From the NCBI GenBank assembly GCA_964460345.1, contig CAYWRO010000021.1, positions 1-51,517 on the forward strand: 51,517 bases of DNA. Direction: 5' to 3'. Source of the stretch: CAYWRO01 sp964460345. Lineage in GTDB: Bacteria > Planctomycetota > Phycisphaerae > Phycisphaerales > UBA1924. Position numbers and translations under genes: made by a program. This document shows positions 34,135 to 42,189 of this stretch, piece after piece (position 1 is the first letter of the stretch; the number at the start of each line of letters is the position of its first letter). The notes below the pieces were generated by a model. The model did not search any database. It was not told the origin of the DNA and saw only the letters and a list, made by a program, of their open reading frames with translations.

Positions 34135-35538
34135 TTACCCCCCGGCAAGGAACTCCTGCTTTCGTGGATCCGTCCGCGCGATGATCTCGCTGACGCCCTT
34201 CTGGTTGAAGCCTTTGTAACCGTCATTCCGCTCCAGGTTCTCCAGGTGAGATCCGATCGCACCGCCCTGCGTGCGGAACCACGCCGCCTGGGCGCTCGTG
34301 ATCAGTCCCTCCTCCACCAGCCGCGCCAGCCGCTTCTCGCTCACCGGCCACCGCTCCCCCTCCGTAAACGCCTGCCGGAGGTGCGGCATGTCCGTAAACG
34401 GCGCCATGGTGTCGATCGAAGCGCCCTTGAGTTGCTCCCGCAGCGCCTCGAAGTCGAACATGCACTCCAGGTGGTGCATGCCCGCCTGCAGAATCGCCTC
34501 CCCGTGCAGGGCGCACCACAGGCCGACGGTCCCAAGTTCCTTGCGCTCCGGCAGCGGATCATGCGCGAAGTCGCCGCGGATCTCTTCCGGCGAAAGGTCA
34601 ACGTCGGCGAAGATGATGATCCCCGCCCGCGGCTGCTCGAGCACCTGCGCGCCCCACCCCGCCTCCGCGCCCGCGTAAAACCGCTCGCGGCAATGAAACC
34701 CGAGCATCTCAAACTTCGCGATCAGCCGCGTGAAGTACCGGCGCGACGACCGGTACGTGTGGTGATCGTGGTTTGCCCAGCCGAGCCCCAGCCGGTCCTG
34801 GCGCGCCTTCTGCACCTGCGCGGCGCGGTTGCGCGTCTGCCAGTACTCGCGCTCGGCGCGGAAAAACAGCGAGCAAGCCAGGTCCGCCCCCAGCTCCTCG
34901 ACCGCCGCCTCAATCAGGTGCCCGGTGTGGTCGATCCCCGATTCATCGTCCTCCCAGTCGCGCTTGCGCAGCCGGAAGTGCTCGAGGTGCTTGAGGCTCT
35001 TGAGCGCGCGGTCCGCATCCGGCGTCGGCGTCGCAAACCCCGGCCAACCGTGACGCTCAATCACCCAGAGTTCCGCATCCTGCGAGCGGAAGGCCGGCGC
35101 GCGGCGCATCTGGCTCAGCGGCTCCCCCTCGATATCGTCCTCGGAAATGGTCGGGTCGTCGGCAATGTGCCACGCCGCAAGAAAGTCCGCGACCGCATCA
35201 ACCTTGATGAACACGCGCGTCACCTGCCCCGTGCCGATCAGCACGCGCGGGAACATCGCCCCATGGTGCGTGTAGCAGTCCGGCGCGCCCGGCGTCGGCG
35301 TGCGCTGAAAGCCCGTCTCCGTCAACCGGTCAATCACATCCTGCGAACGCGGCACCACGATGTGGTCGATCCAGTCCTTGAAGCGGGTCGCCGTCTCCTG
35401 GCGCATGCGATCGGCCAGCTTGGCCGCCCCCTCGCACCGGGCGAGGAAAGCCTCCACGATCTCGTCGATCAGCGCCTGGGCGGCAGGCTGCGGCTCAAAG
35501 TGAAACTGGGTCAGCGGGTCAGCCGAGAGGGTCGTCAT
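34135..35538 (-). CDS. Conserved hypothetical protein, possible VOC-like folds
   Basis: 467 residues from ATG 35538; the upstream 40 codons in frame are Gly/Arg-rich and were excluded. I do not recognise a named family. Two stretches look like vicinal-oxygen-chelate (glyoxalase-type) modules: FKDWIDHIVVPRSQDVIDRL near residue 50, and WANHDHHTYRSSRRYFTRLI near 235 followed by GFHCRERFYAGAEAGWGAQV. The later segment GTVGLWCALHGEAILQAGMH has further His and Cys. If the VOC reading is right, His and Glu residues could hold a metal, as in 2-oxoadipate dioxygenase relatives. No signal peptide or membrane helix. It stands alone between coaC and a TPR gene. Confidence 0.55.
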   Translation of the reverse strand: MTTLSADPLTQFHFEPQPAAQALIDEIVEAFLARCEGAAKLADRMRQETATRFKDWIDHIVVPRSQDVIDRLTETGFQRTPTPGAPDCYTHHGAMFPRVLIGTGQVTRVFIKVDAVADFLAAWHIADDPTISEDDIEGEPLSQMRRAPAFRSQDAELWVIERHGWPGFATPTPDADRALKSLKHLEHFRLRKRDWEDDESGIDHTGHLIEAAVEELGADLACSLFFRAEREYWQTRNRAAQVQKARQDRLGLGWANHDHHTYRSSRRYFTRLIAKFEMLGFHCRERFYAGAEAGWGAQVLEQPRAGIIIFADVDLSPEEIRGDFAHDPLPERKELGTVGLWCALHGEAILQAGMHHLECMFDFEALREQLKGASIDTMAPFTDMPHLRQAFTEGERWPVSEKRLARLVEEGLITSAQAAWFRTQGGAIGSHLENLERNDGYKGFNQKGVSEIIARTDPRKQEFLAGG

Positions 35539-35687
35539 GTCAGATCCGTCCGTTGTTTTCACCCCGTCCCCCATGTGCGGGAGGCAAAAACGGAACGGTA
35601 TGTAGCCTCGACCCCCCCGGCCACGCGCGGGCTGCCGACCGCCGACTTCCCCGGCCACCGTGACCCCCGCGCCGAACCGAGCGACCC

Positions 35688-36044
35688 CTAGAACCCCTGG
35701 GCCACCAGCGTGTTGTATCGCTCCTCGTGGCGGCGCATGTCAACAGACTTGTTCCCGCCCTTCAGAAGGGATTCGCACCGGCGATAGTGCGACGCCGCCA
35801 ACCCCCGCTGCCCCAGGTAGAAGTAGCACTCCCCAAGCTTCAGGTGCAGCCGCGGATTGTCCGCATCGTCCCAGAGGGCCTCTTCATACAGGTCCGCGGC
35901 GTCCCGGTACCGACCGGCCAGCATCGCCCGGTCCGCCTCCTCGACAATCCCCGGCGGCGTGTAGTACCGGTCGTACACCCACCAGCTGCCATAGGCCAGC
36001 GCCGCAAAGATCACCAGCTTGCCAAGCCGTCCGCTGCCTTCCAT
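35688..36044 (-). CDS. Membrane-anchored TPR protein
   Basis: 118 residues from ATG 36044. An N-terminal helix (LGKLVIFAALAYGSWWVYDR) anchors the protein, and about two TPR units follow (AMLAGRYRDAADLYEEALWD and HLKLGECYFYLGQRGLAASH). The frame remains open for another 86 codons upstream, but that part is Arg/Pro-rich and unlike protein. TPR anchors of this size hold or count partners; none is suggested by the neighbours. Its 5' side faces the methionine operon leader. Confidence 0.72.
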   Translation of the reverse strand: MEGSGRLGKLVIFAALAYGSWWVYDRYYTPPGIVEEADRAMLAGRYRDAADLYEEALWDDADNPRLHLKLGECYFYLGQRGLAASHYRRCESLLKGGNKSVDMRRHEERYNTLVAQGF

Positions 36045-36376
36045 GCCGCACCTCGTCGGTCCCGAAACGGGTTCTCCCGTGGGCAGGATCGGTCTGATCG
36101 GGTCAGGGGTATCGGGCAGCCGCGGCGGGGCATGGCGGGCGGCCCGCGAGTCTGCGGATCCGGAGAACTCGGCGGGAGATGCGGGCGCGTTATCGGGCAA
36201 GCGGGGAGCCGCAACGCGCGCAAAGCGGCGCCTGGCGCACCCCGCCCTCGCGCGCACAGCAACGCCGCGCACCAGCCACGAGCTTGTGCGCACGGCACTC
36301 AAACCCGCTCAAACTCGACCACATGCGCACAACTTCAGAAACTCAAACCGTTCTCCCCCGCAAACGCACGGTTCGC
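36045..36376. other. Intergenic region without recognised gene
   Basis: These 332 bases separate the TPR gene from the promoter of the methionine operon. I see no coding frame with family-like sequence, no tRNA and no clear repeat. A promoter for the minus-strand TPR gene must lie at its left side but no boxes stand out. Confidence 0.5.
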
Positions 36377-36404
36377 TTGACACAGCATCCGCCGGTGCTA
36401 TTCT
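36377..36404 (+). promoter_or_regulatory. Promoter of the methionine operon
   Basis: TTGACA (36377-36382) matches the sigma-70 -35 consensus fully. After 16 bases, TATTCT (36399-36404) gives a good -10. The predicted start of transcription, about 36411, is only a few bases before an ATG at 36414, so the first mRNA codon would be nearly leaderless. Confidence 0.7.
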
Positions 36405-36413
36405 GACTGCACG

Positions 36414-36500
36414 ATGCGAGTTCTCCGCCAGCGAATGCGAATGCTTATGACCATGCCCGGCCCCGGGCGCGGCGCGTGTTCGCATCGATCGGCTCGCTAG
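36414..36500 (+). CDS. Met-rich leader peptide of the methionine operon
   Basis: This 28-codon frame starts three bases after the predicted transcription start and ends at TAG 36498-36500. Its first 14 residues read MRVLRQRMRMLMTM: five Met, four of them within seven codons (residues 8, 10, 12 and 14). The rest is PGPGRGACSHRSAR. Such clustering of the codon for the operon's end product is the hallmark of leader peptides in ribosome-mediated attenuation. There is no Shine-Dalgarno sequence; near-leaderless initiation is inferred from the promoter position. The hairpins and terminator that follow, and the transsulfuration and homoserine genes beyond, support the call. It has not been shown to be translated. 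Confidence 0.68.
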   Translation: MRVLRQRMRMLMTMPGPGRGACSHRSAR

Positions 36501-36557
36501 CGCAACAGCGCGAGCCTGAAGCGAATCACAAGACGCCGCCCCCGGGGCGGCGTTTTT
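36435..36557 (+). promoter_or_regulatory. Transcription attenuator upstream of methionine genes
   Basis: Possible pairings: (a) ATGCGAA 36435-36441, over the Met codons, with TTCGCAT 36479-36485; (b) GCCC 36455-36458 with GGGC 36465-36468, just after the last Met codon; (c) GGCTCGC 36491-36497 with GCGAGCC 36510-36516, spanning the leader stop; (d) candidate antiterminator GGGCGCGGCG 36465-36474 with CGCCGCCCCC 36534-36543, nine pairs and one mismatch, which would remove the 5' arm of the terminator. A ribosome waiting at the Met codons would block (a) and (b) and leave 36465-36474 free for (d), allowing read-through when Met-tRNA is scarce. Pairings were found by eye. Confidence 0.62.
36533..36557 (+). 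terminator. Intrinsic terminator in the met leader
   Basis: ACGCCGCC (36533-36540), loop CCCGG, GGCGGCGT (36546-36553), with TTTTT at 36553-36557. This is a strong factor-independent terminator placed 71 bases before the first structural gene and after the promoter, so it must be conditional. Confidence 0.88.
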
Positions 36558-36628
36558 CGTTGGTTCACTTCTCCCCCACTCACATCACGACCTCAGGCAG
36601 GCAACCGCCCGCACCCCAGGAGCATCAC

Positions 36629-37930
36629 ATGACCACGCGCCCCCGCAGCGCGCACGCGATCGCCACGCGCGCCATCCACGATGGACTCTCCCCCGATCCG
36701 GCCACCGGCGCGATCCTCACGCCGATCTACCAGACGACCACCTACGTGCAGGAAGCCGTCGGCCGTCACAAGGGCTACTGCTACTCGCGCACCAGCAACC
36801 CAACGGTCGCCGCGCTGGAATCGCAGCTCGGCGCGCTGGAGGATGCCCCGCCCGCCGTCTGTTTCGGCACGGGCCTCGCCGCGATCTCCGCCCTCTTCCT
36901 CGCGACGCTGAAACAGGACGACCACGTCGTCGTCTCCGACGTCGTCTATGGCGGCACCGTGCGGCTCCTCCGTCAGATCCTCGCCAACTTCGGCGTGACC
37001 TGTTCGCTCGTCGATACCTCCGACCCCGGCCAGGTCCGCAGCGCCCTAGAGGCCAACCCGAACACGCGACTCGTCTTCATCGAAACGCCCGCCAACCCGA
37101 CGTTGAAGCTCACCGACATCGCCGCTGTCGCCGAAATCACGAAAGCGGCGGGCATCCCCCTCATCGTCGACAACACCTTCCTTACGCCGGTGCTGCAGGA
37201 TTGCTTCGCCCTCGGCGCAGACGTAATCGTCTACTCCACCACCAAGTACATCGAAGGACACAATGCAACCGTCGGCGGCGCGGTCGTGACGCGCGACGCC
37301 GCCCTGCTCGAACGACTGCGCCTCGCGCAGAACACGCTCGGCGCACGCCTGAGCGCACAGGAAGCCTTCCTCACGCTCCGCGGCATCAAGACCCTGCCCC
37401 TGCGGATGAAGCAGCACTCCGACAACGCCCTGCACGTGGCGCGCTGGCTGGAGACGCACCCGCTCGTCCGCCAGGTGCGCTATCCCCTCCTTGAGACCTT
37501 CCCTCAGCGTGAACTGGCCGTCCGCCAGCAGCGCGCCGGCGGCGGCATCATCGCCTTCGAAGTCGCAGGCGGCGCTGCGGCCAGCATCGCCCTCCTCAAC
37601 GCCCTGAGGCTCATCGCGCTGGCCGAAAACCTCGGCAGCGTTGAGTCCCTCGTCACCCACCCGGCGACCATGACCCACGGCTCCTACTCGCCGCAGGAAC
37701 GCGAACGCCTCGGCATCACCGACGGCCTCGTGCGCCTCAGCGTCGGACTCGAAGACCCGGTCGACCTCATCGCCGACCTCGAACAGGCCCTCGCCGCGAC
37801 CATCAACGCCGCCGAGCCCGCCGCACCCGTCGCCGCGCAGTCGCCCTCCACGGCCTGGGATGAACAGATCGCCTTCTCACAGGCAGCCGCCCGCCTGACC
37901 TCAAGCGGGTTTCACACGCACATCCGTTGA
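36629..37930 (+). CDS. Transsulfuration PLP enzyme (cystathionine gamma-synthase/lyase family)
   Basis: 433 residues from ATG 36629, 9 bases after CAGGAG. The fold-type I motifs are clear: TRAIHDGLSPDPATGAILTP, YCYSRTSNPTVAALESQL, DVVYGGTVRLL, PANPTLKLTDI, VDNTFLTPVLQ, and the PLP lysine in YSTTKYIEGHN (Lys206). The family includes cystathionine gamma-synthase, cystathionine gamma-lyase, O-acylhomoserine sulfhydrylase and methionine gamma-lyase. Since a beta-lyase follows in the operon, gamma-synthase or sulfhydrylase is the likely reaction. The 40-residue Ala/Pro-rich tail is longer than usual. It is the first gene behind the attenuator. Confidence 0.88.
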   Translation: MTTRPRSAHAIATRAIHDGLSPDPATGAILTPIYQTTTYVQEAVGRHKGYCYSRTSNPTVAALESQLGALEDAPPAVCFGTGLAAISALFLATLKQDDHVVVSDVVYGGTVRLLRQILANFGVTCSLVDTSDPGQVRSALEANPNTRLVFIETPANPTLKLTDIAAVAEITKAAGIPLIVDNTFLTPVLQDCFALGADVIVYSTTKYIEGHNATVGGAVVTRDAALLERLRLAQNTLGARLSAQEAFLTLRGIKTLPLRMKQHSDNALHVARWLETHPLVRQVRYPLLETFPQRELAVRQQRAGGGIIAFEVAGGAAASIALLNALRLIALAENLGSVESLVTHPATMTHGSYSPQERERLGITDGLVRLSVGLEDPVDLIADLEQALAATINAAEPAAPVAAQSPSTAWDEQIAFSQAAARLTSSGFHTHIR

Positions 37931-37943
37931 AACAGGAGCAGCC

Positions 37944-39764
37944 ATGATCGTCCTGAAGTTCGGCAGCTCCGTGCTGCGAAAGAAGCGGGATCTCGCGACC
38001 GTCGTGCACGAGATCTACCGCCACGTCCGCGAAGGCGAGCCCGTAATCGCCGTCGTCTCCGCACTCGGCGGCGTCACCGATGCCCTGCTCACCGAGGCAA
38101 GGAAGTTCAACGATTCCCCGCCGGCCGCCACCATCGCGGCACACCTGGCGACCGGCGAAGCGCGCTCCGTCTCTCTGCTGGCGCTCGCAATCGGGCGGGC
38201 CGGACTGCGGTGCACGCCCGTGGACGCCGCGCAGATCAAACTTCAGACCCGCGGCCCCACGCTTTCCGCAAGTCCCGTCCACGTCGACACCACCAAAATC
38301 CAGCATCTGCTCGCGCAAGTGCCCGTGATCGTCGTCCCGGGCTTCGTCGGCCTCGATGAGGATGGCTCCCCAACCCTGCTCGGCCGCGGCGGCTCCGACC
38401 TGACAGCGGTCTTCCTGGCCGCTCGCCTCGGCGCACGCTGCCGGCTCATCAAGGACGTTGATGGCGTCTACACCGCCGACCCCAACACGCGCGGCTCCGA
38501 TGCCCATCGGTACGACACGCTGACGTGGGCCGATGCATTGAAGGCAGGCGGGCGCATCGTGCAGCCGCGGGCGCTGGAACTCGCCCGCGAGTTAAAAGTC
38601 GAGGTCGAGGTCGCCTCGCTCAACGGGAACAAAGCAACACTCATCGGCGCGCAACCAACAAAGGTTGCCGCCCCCCTCCCGGCTACCCCCCCCGCACCCC
38701 CCGCCCCGACCGTCACCTTGCCAGGGCGCCCGCTGCGCGTCGGCCTGCTCGGGCTCGGGGTCGTGGGGCTCGGCGTCCACCAGCGGCTGGCGGCACTGCC
38801 CGACCTTTTTGACGTCGTGCGTGTTGCCGTGCGCGACTGCGACAAACACCGCGGCGACGGCGTCCCGCCGGAGCTGCTCACCTCCGATCCGTGGGAGGTC
38901 CTCGACGAGCAACCCGATGTTCTCGTGGAGTTGATCGGCGGCGGCCGACCCGCCGCGGCACTGATCGAGGCTGCCCTGGCGGACGGTCGCATCGTCGTCA
39001 CGGCCAACAAGGACGTGGTCTCCCGCTGCGGCGGACGGCTGCGGCAACTGTGCGATTCGCACGGGGGCCGGCTCTTGTACTCGGCCGCCGTCGGCGGCGG
39101 CGCGCCGGTCATCGAGTCGGTGCGCCGACTGCGAGAATCGGAAGACGGCATCGCGCAAATCCGCGCGGCCGTGAGCGGAACCTGCAACTTCATCCTTGAA
39201 CGAACCGGCCAGGGCATCGATCTGAGCGATGCCATTCGCGAAGCCCAACGCAAAGGACTGGCCGAAGCGGATCCGACACTGGACCTTTCCGGCGAAGACC
39301 TCGCGCACAAGCTGGCGATCCTCGCGTGGGAGGCCTTCGGCGTGCACCTCGACCCGGACGAGATCCCGGTCACCGGCATCGGCCGATTCGTGCGCGACCG
39401 TGCCGCCGGCGCTGAACCCGGCCGCGTGGCGCGCCTGGTGGGAACCTGCCATCGCGATGCCGACGGCCACGTGAAGGCAACGGTCCAGCCGGAATGGCTG
39501 GACGATGCCGATCCGCTGGCGCAGTCCACCGGCGAAGAAGTCGTGTGTGAAATCCACACGGTTTCAAACGCTCATCCGTCCGCCGCCCCCACCGTCATCC
39601 GCGCTCGCGGCGCAGGGCGGTGGCCGACGACCGAGTCGGTGCTTGCCGACCTGCTCGACCTGGCCCGCGGCGGCGAATCACGCCGCCCGCAAGCCGCAGC
39701 TTTGCCGGGCCAGTTCGCTGAAGGCAAGCCCACCCACGCACTTGCACAGGAGACCTGCCGATGA
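37944..39764 (+). CDS. Aspartokinase-homoserine dehydrogenase fusion without ACT domains
   Basis: 606 residues; usual bifunctional enzymes (ThrA/MetL) have about 810. Residues 1-235 are the kinase catalytic domain only (VLKFGSSVL at the start, LLGRGGSDLTAVFLA, LIKDVDGVYTADP, ending NGNKATLIG). A Pro-rich linker (about 236-262) leads to homoserine dehydrogenase: NAD site GLLGLGVVGLGV, VTANKDVVSRCG, AAVSGTCNFIL and the catalytic DLSGEDLAHKLAILAWEAFG. No ACT domain lies between or after them. It would make aspartyl phosphate and convert aspartate semialdehyde to homoserine for methionine. ACT domains normally give feedback inhibition, so control may fall on the attenuator. ACAGGAGCAGCC precedes ATG. 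Confidence 0.9.
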   Translation: MIVLKFGSSVLRKKRDLATVVHEIYRHVREGEPVIAVVSALGGVTDALLTEARKFNDSPPAATIAAHLATGEARSVSLLALAIGRAGLRCTPVDAAQIKLQTRGPTLSASPVHVDTTKIQHLLAQVPVIVVPGFVGLDEDGSPTLLGRGGSDLTAVFLAARLGARCRLIKDVDGVYTADPNTRGSDAHRYDTLTWADALKAGGRIVQPRALELARELKVEVEVASLNGNKATLIGAQPTKVAAPLPATPPAPPAPTVTLPGRPLRVGLLGLGVVGLGVHQRLAALPDLFDVVRVAVRDCDKHRGDGVPPELLTSDPWEVLDEQPDVLVELIGGGRPAAALIEAALADGRIVVTANKDVVSRCGGRLRQLCDSHGGRLLYSAAVGGGAPVIESVRRLRESEDGIAQIRAAVSGTCNFILERTGQGIDLSDAIREAQRKGLAEADPTLDLSGEDLAHKLAILAWEAFGVHLDPDEIPVTGIGRFVRDRAAGAEPGRVARLVGTCHRDADGHVKATVQPEWLDDADPLAQSTGEEVVCEIHTVSNAHPSAAPTVIRARGAGRWPTTESVLADLLDLARGGESRRPQAAALPGQFAEGKPTHALAQETCR

Positions 39765-40969
39765 AGTTCGAAACGCAACTTGTGCAGTTTGAGGCGTGCC
39801 CGGGAGATCCCGCACTGGCGACGAGCACGCCGATCTACCAGACGGCGACGTTCGTGCAGGAAGACCCGGAACAGTTCGGTCGCTACGACTACTCGCGCAG
39901 CGGCAACCCGACGCGAACCGTCCTCGAAACACAACTCGCACAACTGGAGCGCGGTTGCGAAGGCGGCGCGCGAGCATTCGCCAGTGGCATGGCGGCGCTC
40001 AACGCCGTCCTCCGGCTCGTCCGCCCGGGTGAGCGCATTGTCGCGGGCTCCGACATCTACGGAGGCACCTTCCGCCTGCTGGAGCAGGTCGCCCGTCCCT
40101 ACGGAATCGATGTAGCCTTCGCGCCAACATGGGAAGAGGGCGCACTGGCGGCCTGCCTTAACGATCGCACGCGACTGGTCCTGATCGAGACCCCGACAAA
40201 CCCGCTCCAGCGCATCACGGATGTGCAGCGTGCAGCGGAAGCGGCTCACCACGCCGGCGCGCTGCTCGCAGTCGACAACACCATGCTCTCCCCCGCGCTC
40301 CTGCGACCGCTGGAACTGGGCGCCGACATCGTGATCCACTCCGCCACCAAGTTCCTGTGCGGGCACGCGGATGTCACCGCCGGAGCCGTCATCGTGCGTG
40401 ATCCAGCGCTCGCAGAACAGATCGCTTTCACCTGCAACGCCGAGGGAACCGCCCTGGGCCCCTTCGATTCGTGGCTCCTGCTGCGCGGCCTCAAAACCCT
40501 CGCCCTCCGCATCGATCGCCAGCAGGCCGGCGCAAAGAGGATCGCAACCTTCCTCGCCGGCCACAAGGCCGTCAGTCGCGTCCATTATGCGGGGCTACCC
40601 AACCACCCCGGAGGCGACATCCTCCGCCGACACGCGAAAGGTCCCGGCTCCGTCCTCGCCTTCGAGACCGGCGACCGCCGCCTCTCGCGCGCCATCATCG
40701 AACGATGTCGGCTGTTCAAAACGACCGTCAGCTTCGGCAGCATCACCTCCACAATCTCGCTGCCCTGCTGCATGTCACACGCAAGCATCCCCGCCGACGT
40801 CCGCCGCGAGCGCGCAATGCCCGAGGACCTGGTGCGGATCAGCGTCGGCATCGAAGACGTCGAAGACCTGATCGAAGACCTCAACCAGGCGCTCAACCTC
40901 GCGACCAGCCCCCCCACCGCAACCGCCCCCCACGTCGCGACCTACTCCTCATCACCCGTCAGCGTGTGA
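39761..40969 (+). CDS. metC: Cystathionine beta-lyase
   Basis: 402 residues, overlapping the upstream stop as ATGA. Motifs: STPIYQTATFVQEDPEQFG, YDYSRSGNPTRTVLE, GSDIYGGTFRLL, IETPTNPLQRI, VDNTMLSPALLRPLELGADI, PLP lysine in HSATKFLCGHADVTAG (Lys197), and near the end FGSITSTISLPCCMSH. The overall form fits the plant-like beta-lyase, which cleaves cystathionine to homocysteine, pyruvate and ammonia. Beta-lyase and gamma-synthase are close relatives, so the exact reaction rests partly on the pairing with the first gene. Its end overlaps the convergent fic gene by 28 bases. Confidence 0.85.
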   Translation: MKFETQLVQFEACPGDPALATSTPIYQTATFVQEDPEQFGRYDYSRSGNPTRTVLETQLAQLERGCEGGARAFASGMAALNAVLRLVRPGERIVAGSDIYGGTFRLLEQVARPYGIDVAFAPTWEEGALAACLNDRTRLVLIETPTNPLQRITDVQRAAEAAHHAGALLAVDNTMLSPALLRPLELGADIVIHSATKFLCGHADVTAGAVIVRDPALAEQIAFTCNAEGTALGPFDSWLLLRGLKTLALRIDRQQAGAKRIATFLAGHKAVSRVHYAGLPNHPGGDILRRHAKGPGSVLAFETGDRRLSRAIIERCRLFKTTVSFGSITSTISLPCCMSHASIPADVRRERAMPEDLVRISVGIEDVEDLIEDLNQALNLATSPPTATAPHVATYSSSPVSV

Positions 40970-42135
40970 AGATACGCTTGGTATGCAAAAACCCGGTCAC
41001 GCTGCTTGCCGCTGATCTCCTCCAGAACGCCCGCATCCGCCGCGATCTCAATCGCCTTTCTCGCCGTGGGAGGCGTGACCTTCAGCAGCTCCGCCACGCG
41101 CGGTGCGGTGACGACCGGGTGCTCGGGCAGTAGCTCAAACAATTGCATCGCCGCCACGGTCGATCGGGGATGGGACGCCAGGCGCCTGCGGTCTCGACCG
41201 AACAACGCGGCCAGCCGCTCGGCCACCCCGACCCCGTCGTCCGCTGCCTCGCCGACGCACTCCAGGTAGAAGTGCGTCCAGCCCTCCCAGTCACCCTCAA
41301 CGCGAACGGCCGAGAGTCGATCGTAATACTCCCTCTGGCGTCGTTTGAAGGCGAGGCTCAGATAGAGCAGCGGCGACCGCAAAACCTCCCAGTGCTCCAG
41401 CAGCAACGTGATCAGCAGCCGGCCGATGCGACCATTGCCATCCAGAAATGGATGAATCGTCTCGAACTGCACGTGCGCCAGGCCTGCCCTGACCAGAGGC
41501 GGGAGCGGATCCTCACCGTGGATCCACTCCTCGAGAGCGGCCAACGCGCCTGGCACATCCTCCGGCGGAGGAGGCACAAACGTGGCGCTTGCGGGTCGTG
41601 TTCCACCGATCCAATTCTGGGTACGGCGGATTTGCCCCGGCCCCTTCGTTCCGCCGCGCGCCCCAGCCATCAAGCGGCGATGGGCCTCACAGAGCAGTCT
41701 CGTGCTGATCGGCAGACCGCCCGGCCGCCCCATCTGCCGCCGCGCATACTCCAGTGCACGAACGTAGTTGCAGACCTCTTCGGCGTCTTCCGGTCGCTCG
41801 GCTTCGTGGGTCACCTCGAAGGTGACCACATCGCGCAGCGTCGCCTCCGTCCCCTCAATCTGCGAGGAGATCAGAGCCTCCTTTCGCACGAATCCGTAAA
41901 GGAACCACGCCGTGCTGGGCACCATCCGACCCGCCACATCCAGCCGCGCCAGAGCCGTCGTCGCCTCGCCATGCAGCCGCTTCAGTTCACCCTCTATCTT
42001 CAGTGGAGGGTCGGCGGGAGGAAGGGGAAAAGGCACAAAGGCCTCCACTGGCTCGCTGGCCGTGGAGCTCGTCCGATAAGTCCCAGTAATCCTCGCCACT
42101 TGTTCTACACTAGGAAACGAACGCTTCCTAGGCAA
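40942..42135 (-). CDS. Fic-domain protein (class II, with inhibitory motif)
   Basis: About 397 residues. The catalytic motif is complete: HPFLDGNGRIGR (228-239), with His228 as base. An N-terminal inhibitory helix S90-SQI-E94-G95 fits (S/T)xxxE(G/N), so the enzyme would be self-restrained. The N-terminal Fic_N-type segment (AFVPFPLPP ... FLYGFVRKEALISSQIEGT) and a C-terminal winged-helix (VAELLKVTPPTARKAIEIAA) complete the usual 370-residue form. Fic proteins transfer AMP or related groups to target proteins. The start is uncertain: TTG 42135 or GTG 42099, no ATG and no good Shine-Dalgarno site. No separate antitoxin gene is seen. Confidence 0.88.
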   Translation of the reverse strand: MPRKRSFPSVEQVARITGTYRTSSTASEPVEAFVPFPLPPADPPLKIEGELKRLHGEATTALARLDVAGRMVPSTAWFLYGFVRKEALISSQIEGTEATLRDVVTFEVTHEAERPEDAEEVCNYVRALEYARRQMGRPGGLPISTRLLCEAHRRLMAGARGGTKGPGQIRRTQNWIGGTRPASATFVPPPPEDVPGALAALEEWIHGEDPLPPLVRAGLAHVQFETIHPFLDGNGRIGRLLITLLLEHWEVLRSPLLYLSLAFKRRQREYYDRLSAVRVEGDWEGWTHFYLECVGEAADDGVGVAERLAALFGRDRRRLASHPRSTVAAMQLFELLPEHPVVTAPRVAELLKVTPPTARKAIEIAADAGVLEEISGKQRDRVFAYQAYLHTLTGDEE

Positions 42136-42140
42136 GCCCG

Positions 42141-42183
42141 CTGCGCAACGATCGTTTCTTAAGAACCAGCACTGCGCAACGAT
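42141..42183. repeat. Two direct repeats and a palindrome between rnc and fic
   Basis: CTGCGCAACGAT occurs at 42141-42152 and again at 42172-42183, 31 bases apart, with weaker similarity continuing (TTTCTTAAG and ATTCTCAG). The first copy includes the perfect palindrome AACGATCGTT (42147-42156). The pair lies between the rnc stop and the fic start. It could be an operator for fic or the scar of an insertion. Confidence 0.5.
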
Positions 42184-42189
42184 TGATTC

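Noticed and set aside
34246..35691. 481-codon plus-strand frame
   Set aside because: Antisense of the conserved minus-strand protein, Arg/Leu-rich without motifs.
36405..36532. SAM or SAH riboswitch in the met leader
   Set aside because: I looked for the SAM-I core (AGAGGTGGAGGGA ... GAAACCC), SAM-II and SAH consensus elements and found none. The Met-rich frame explains the region better.
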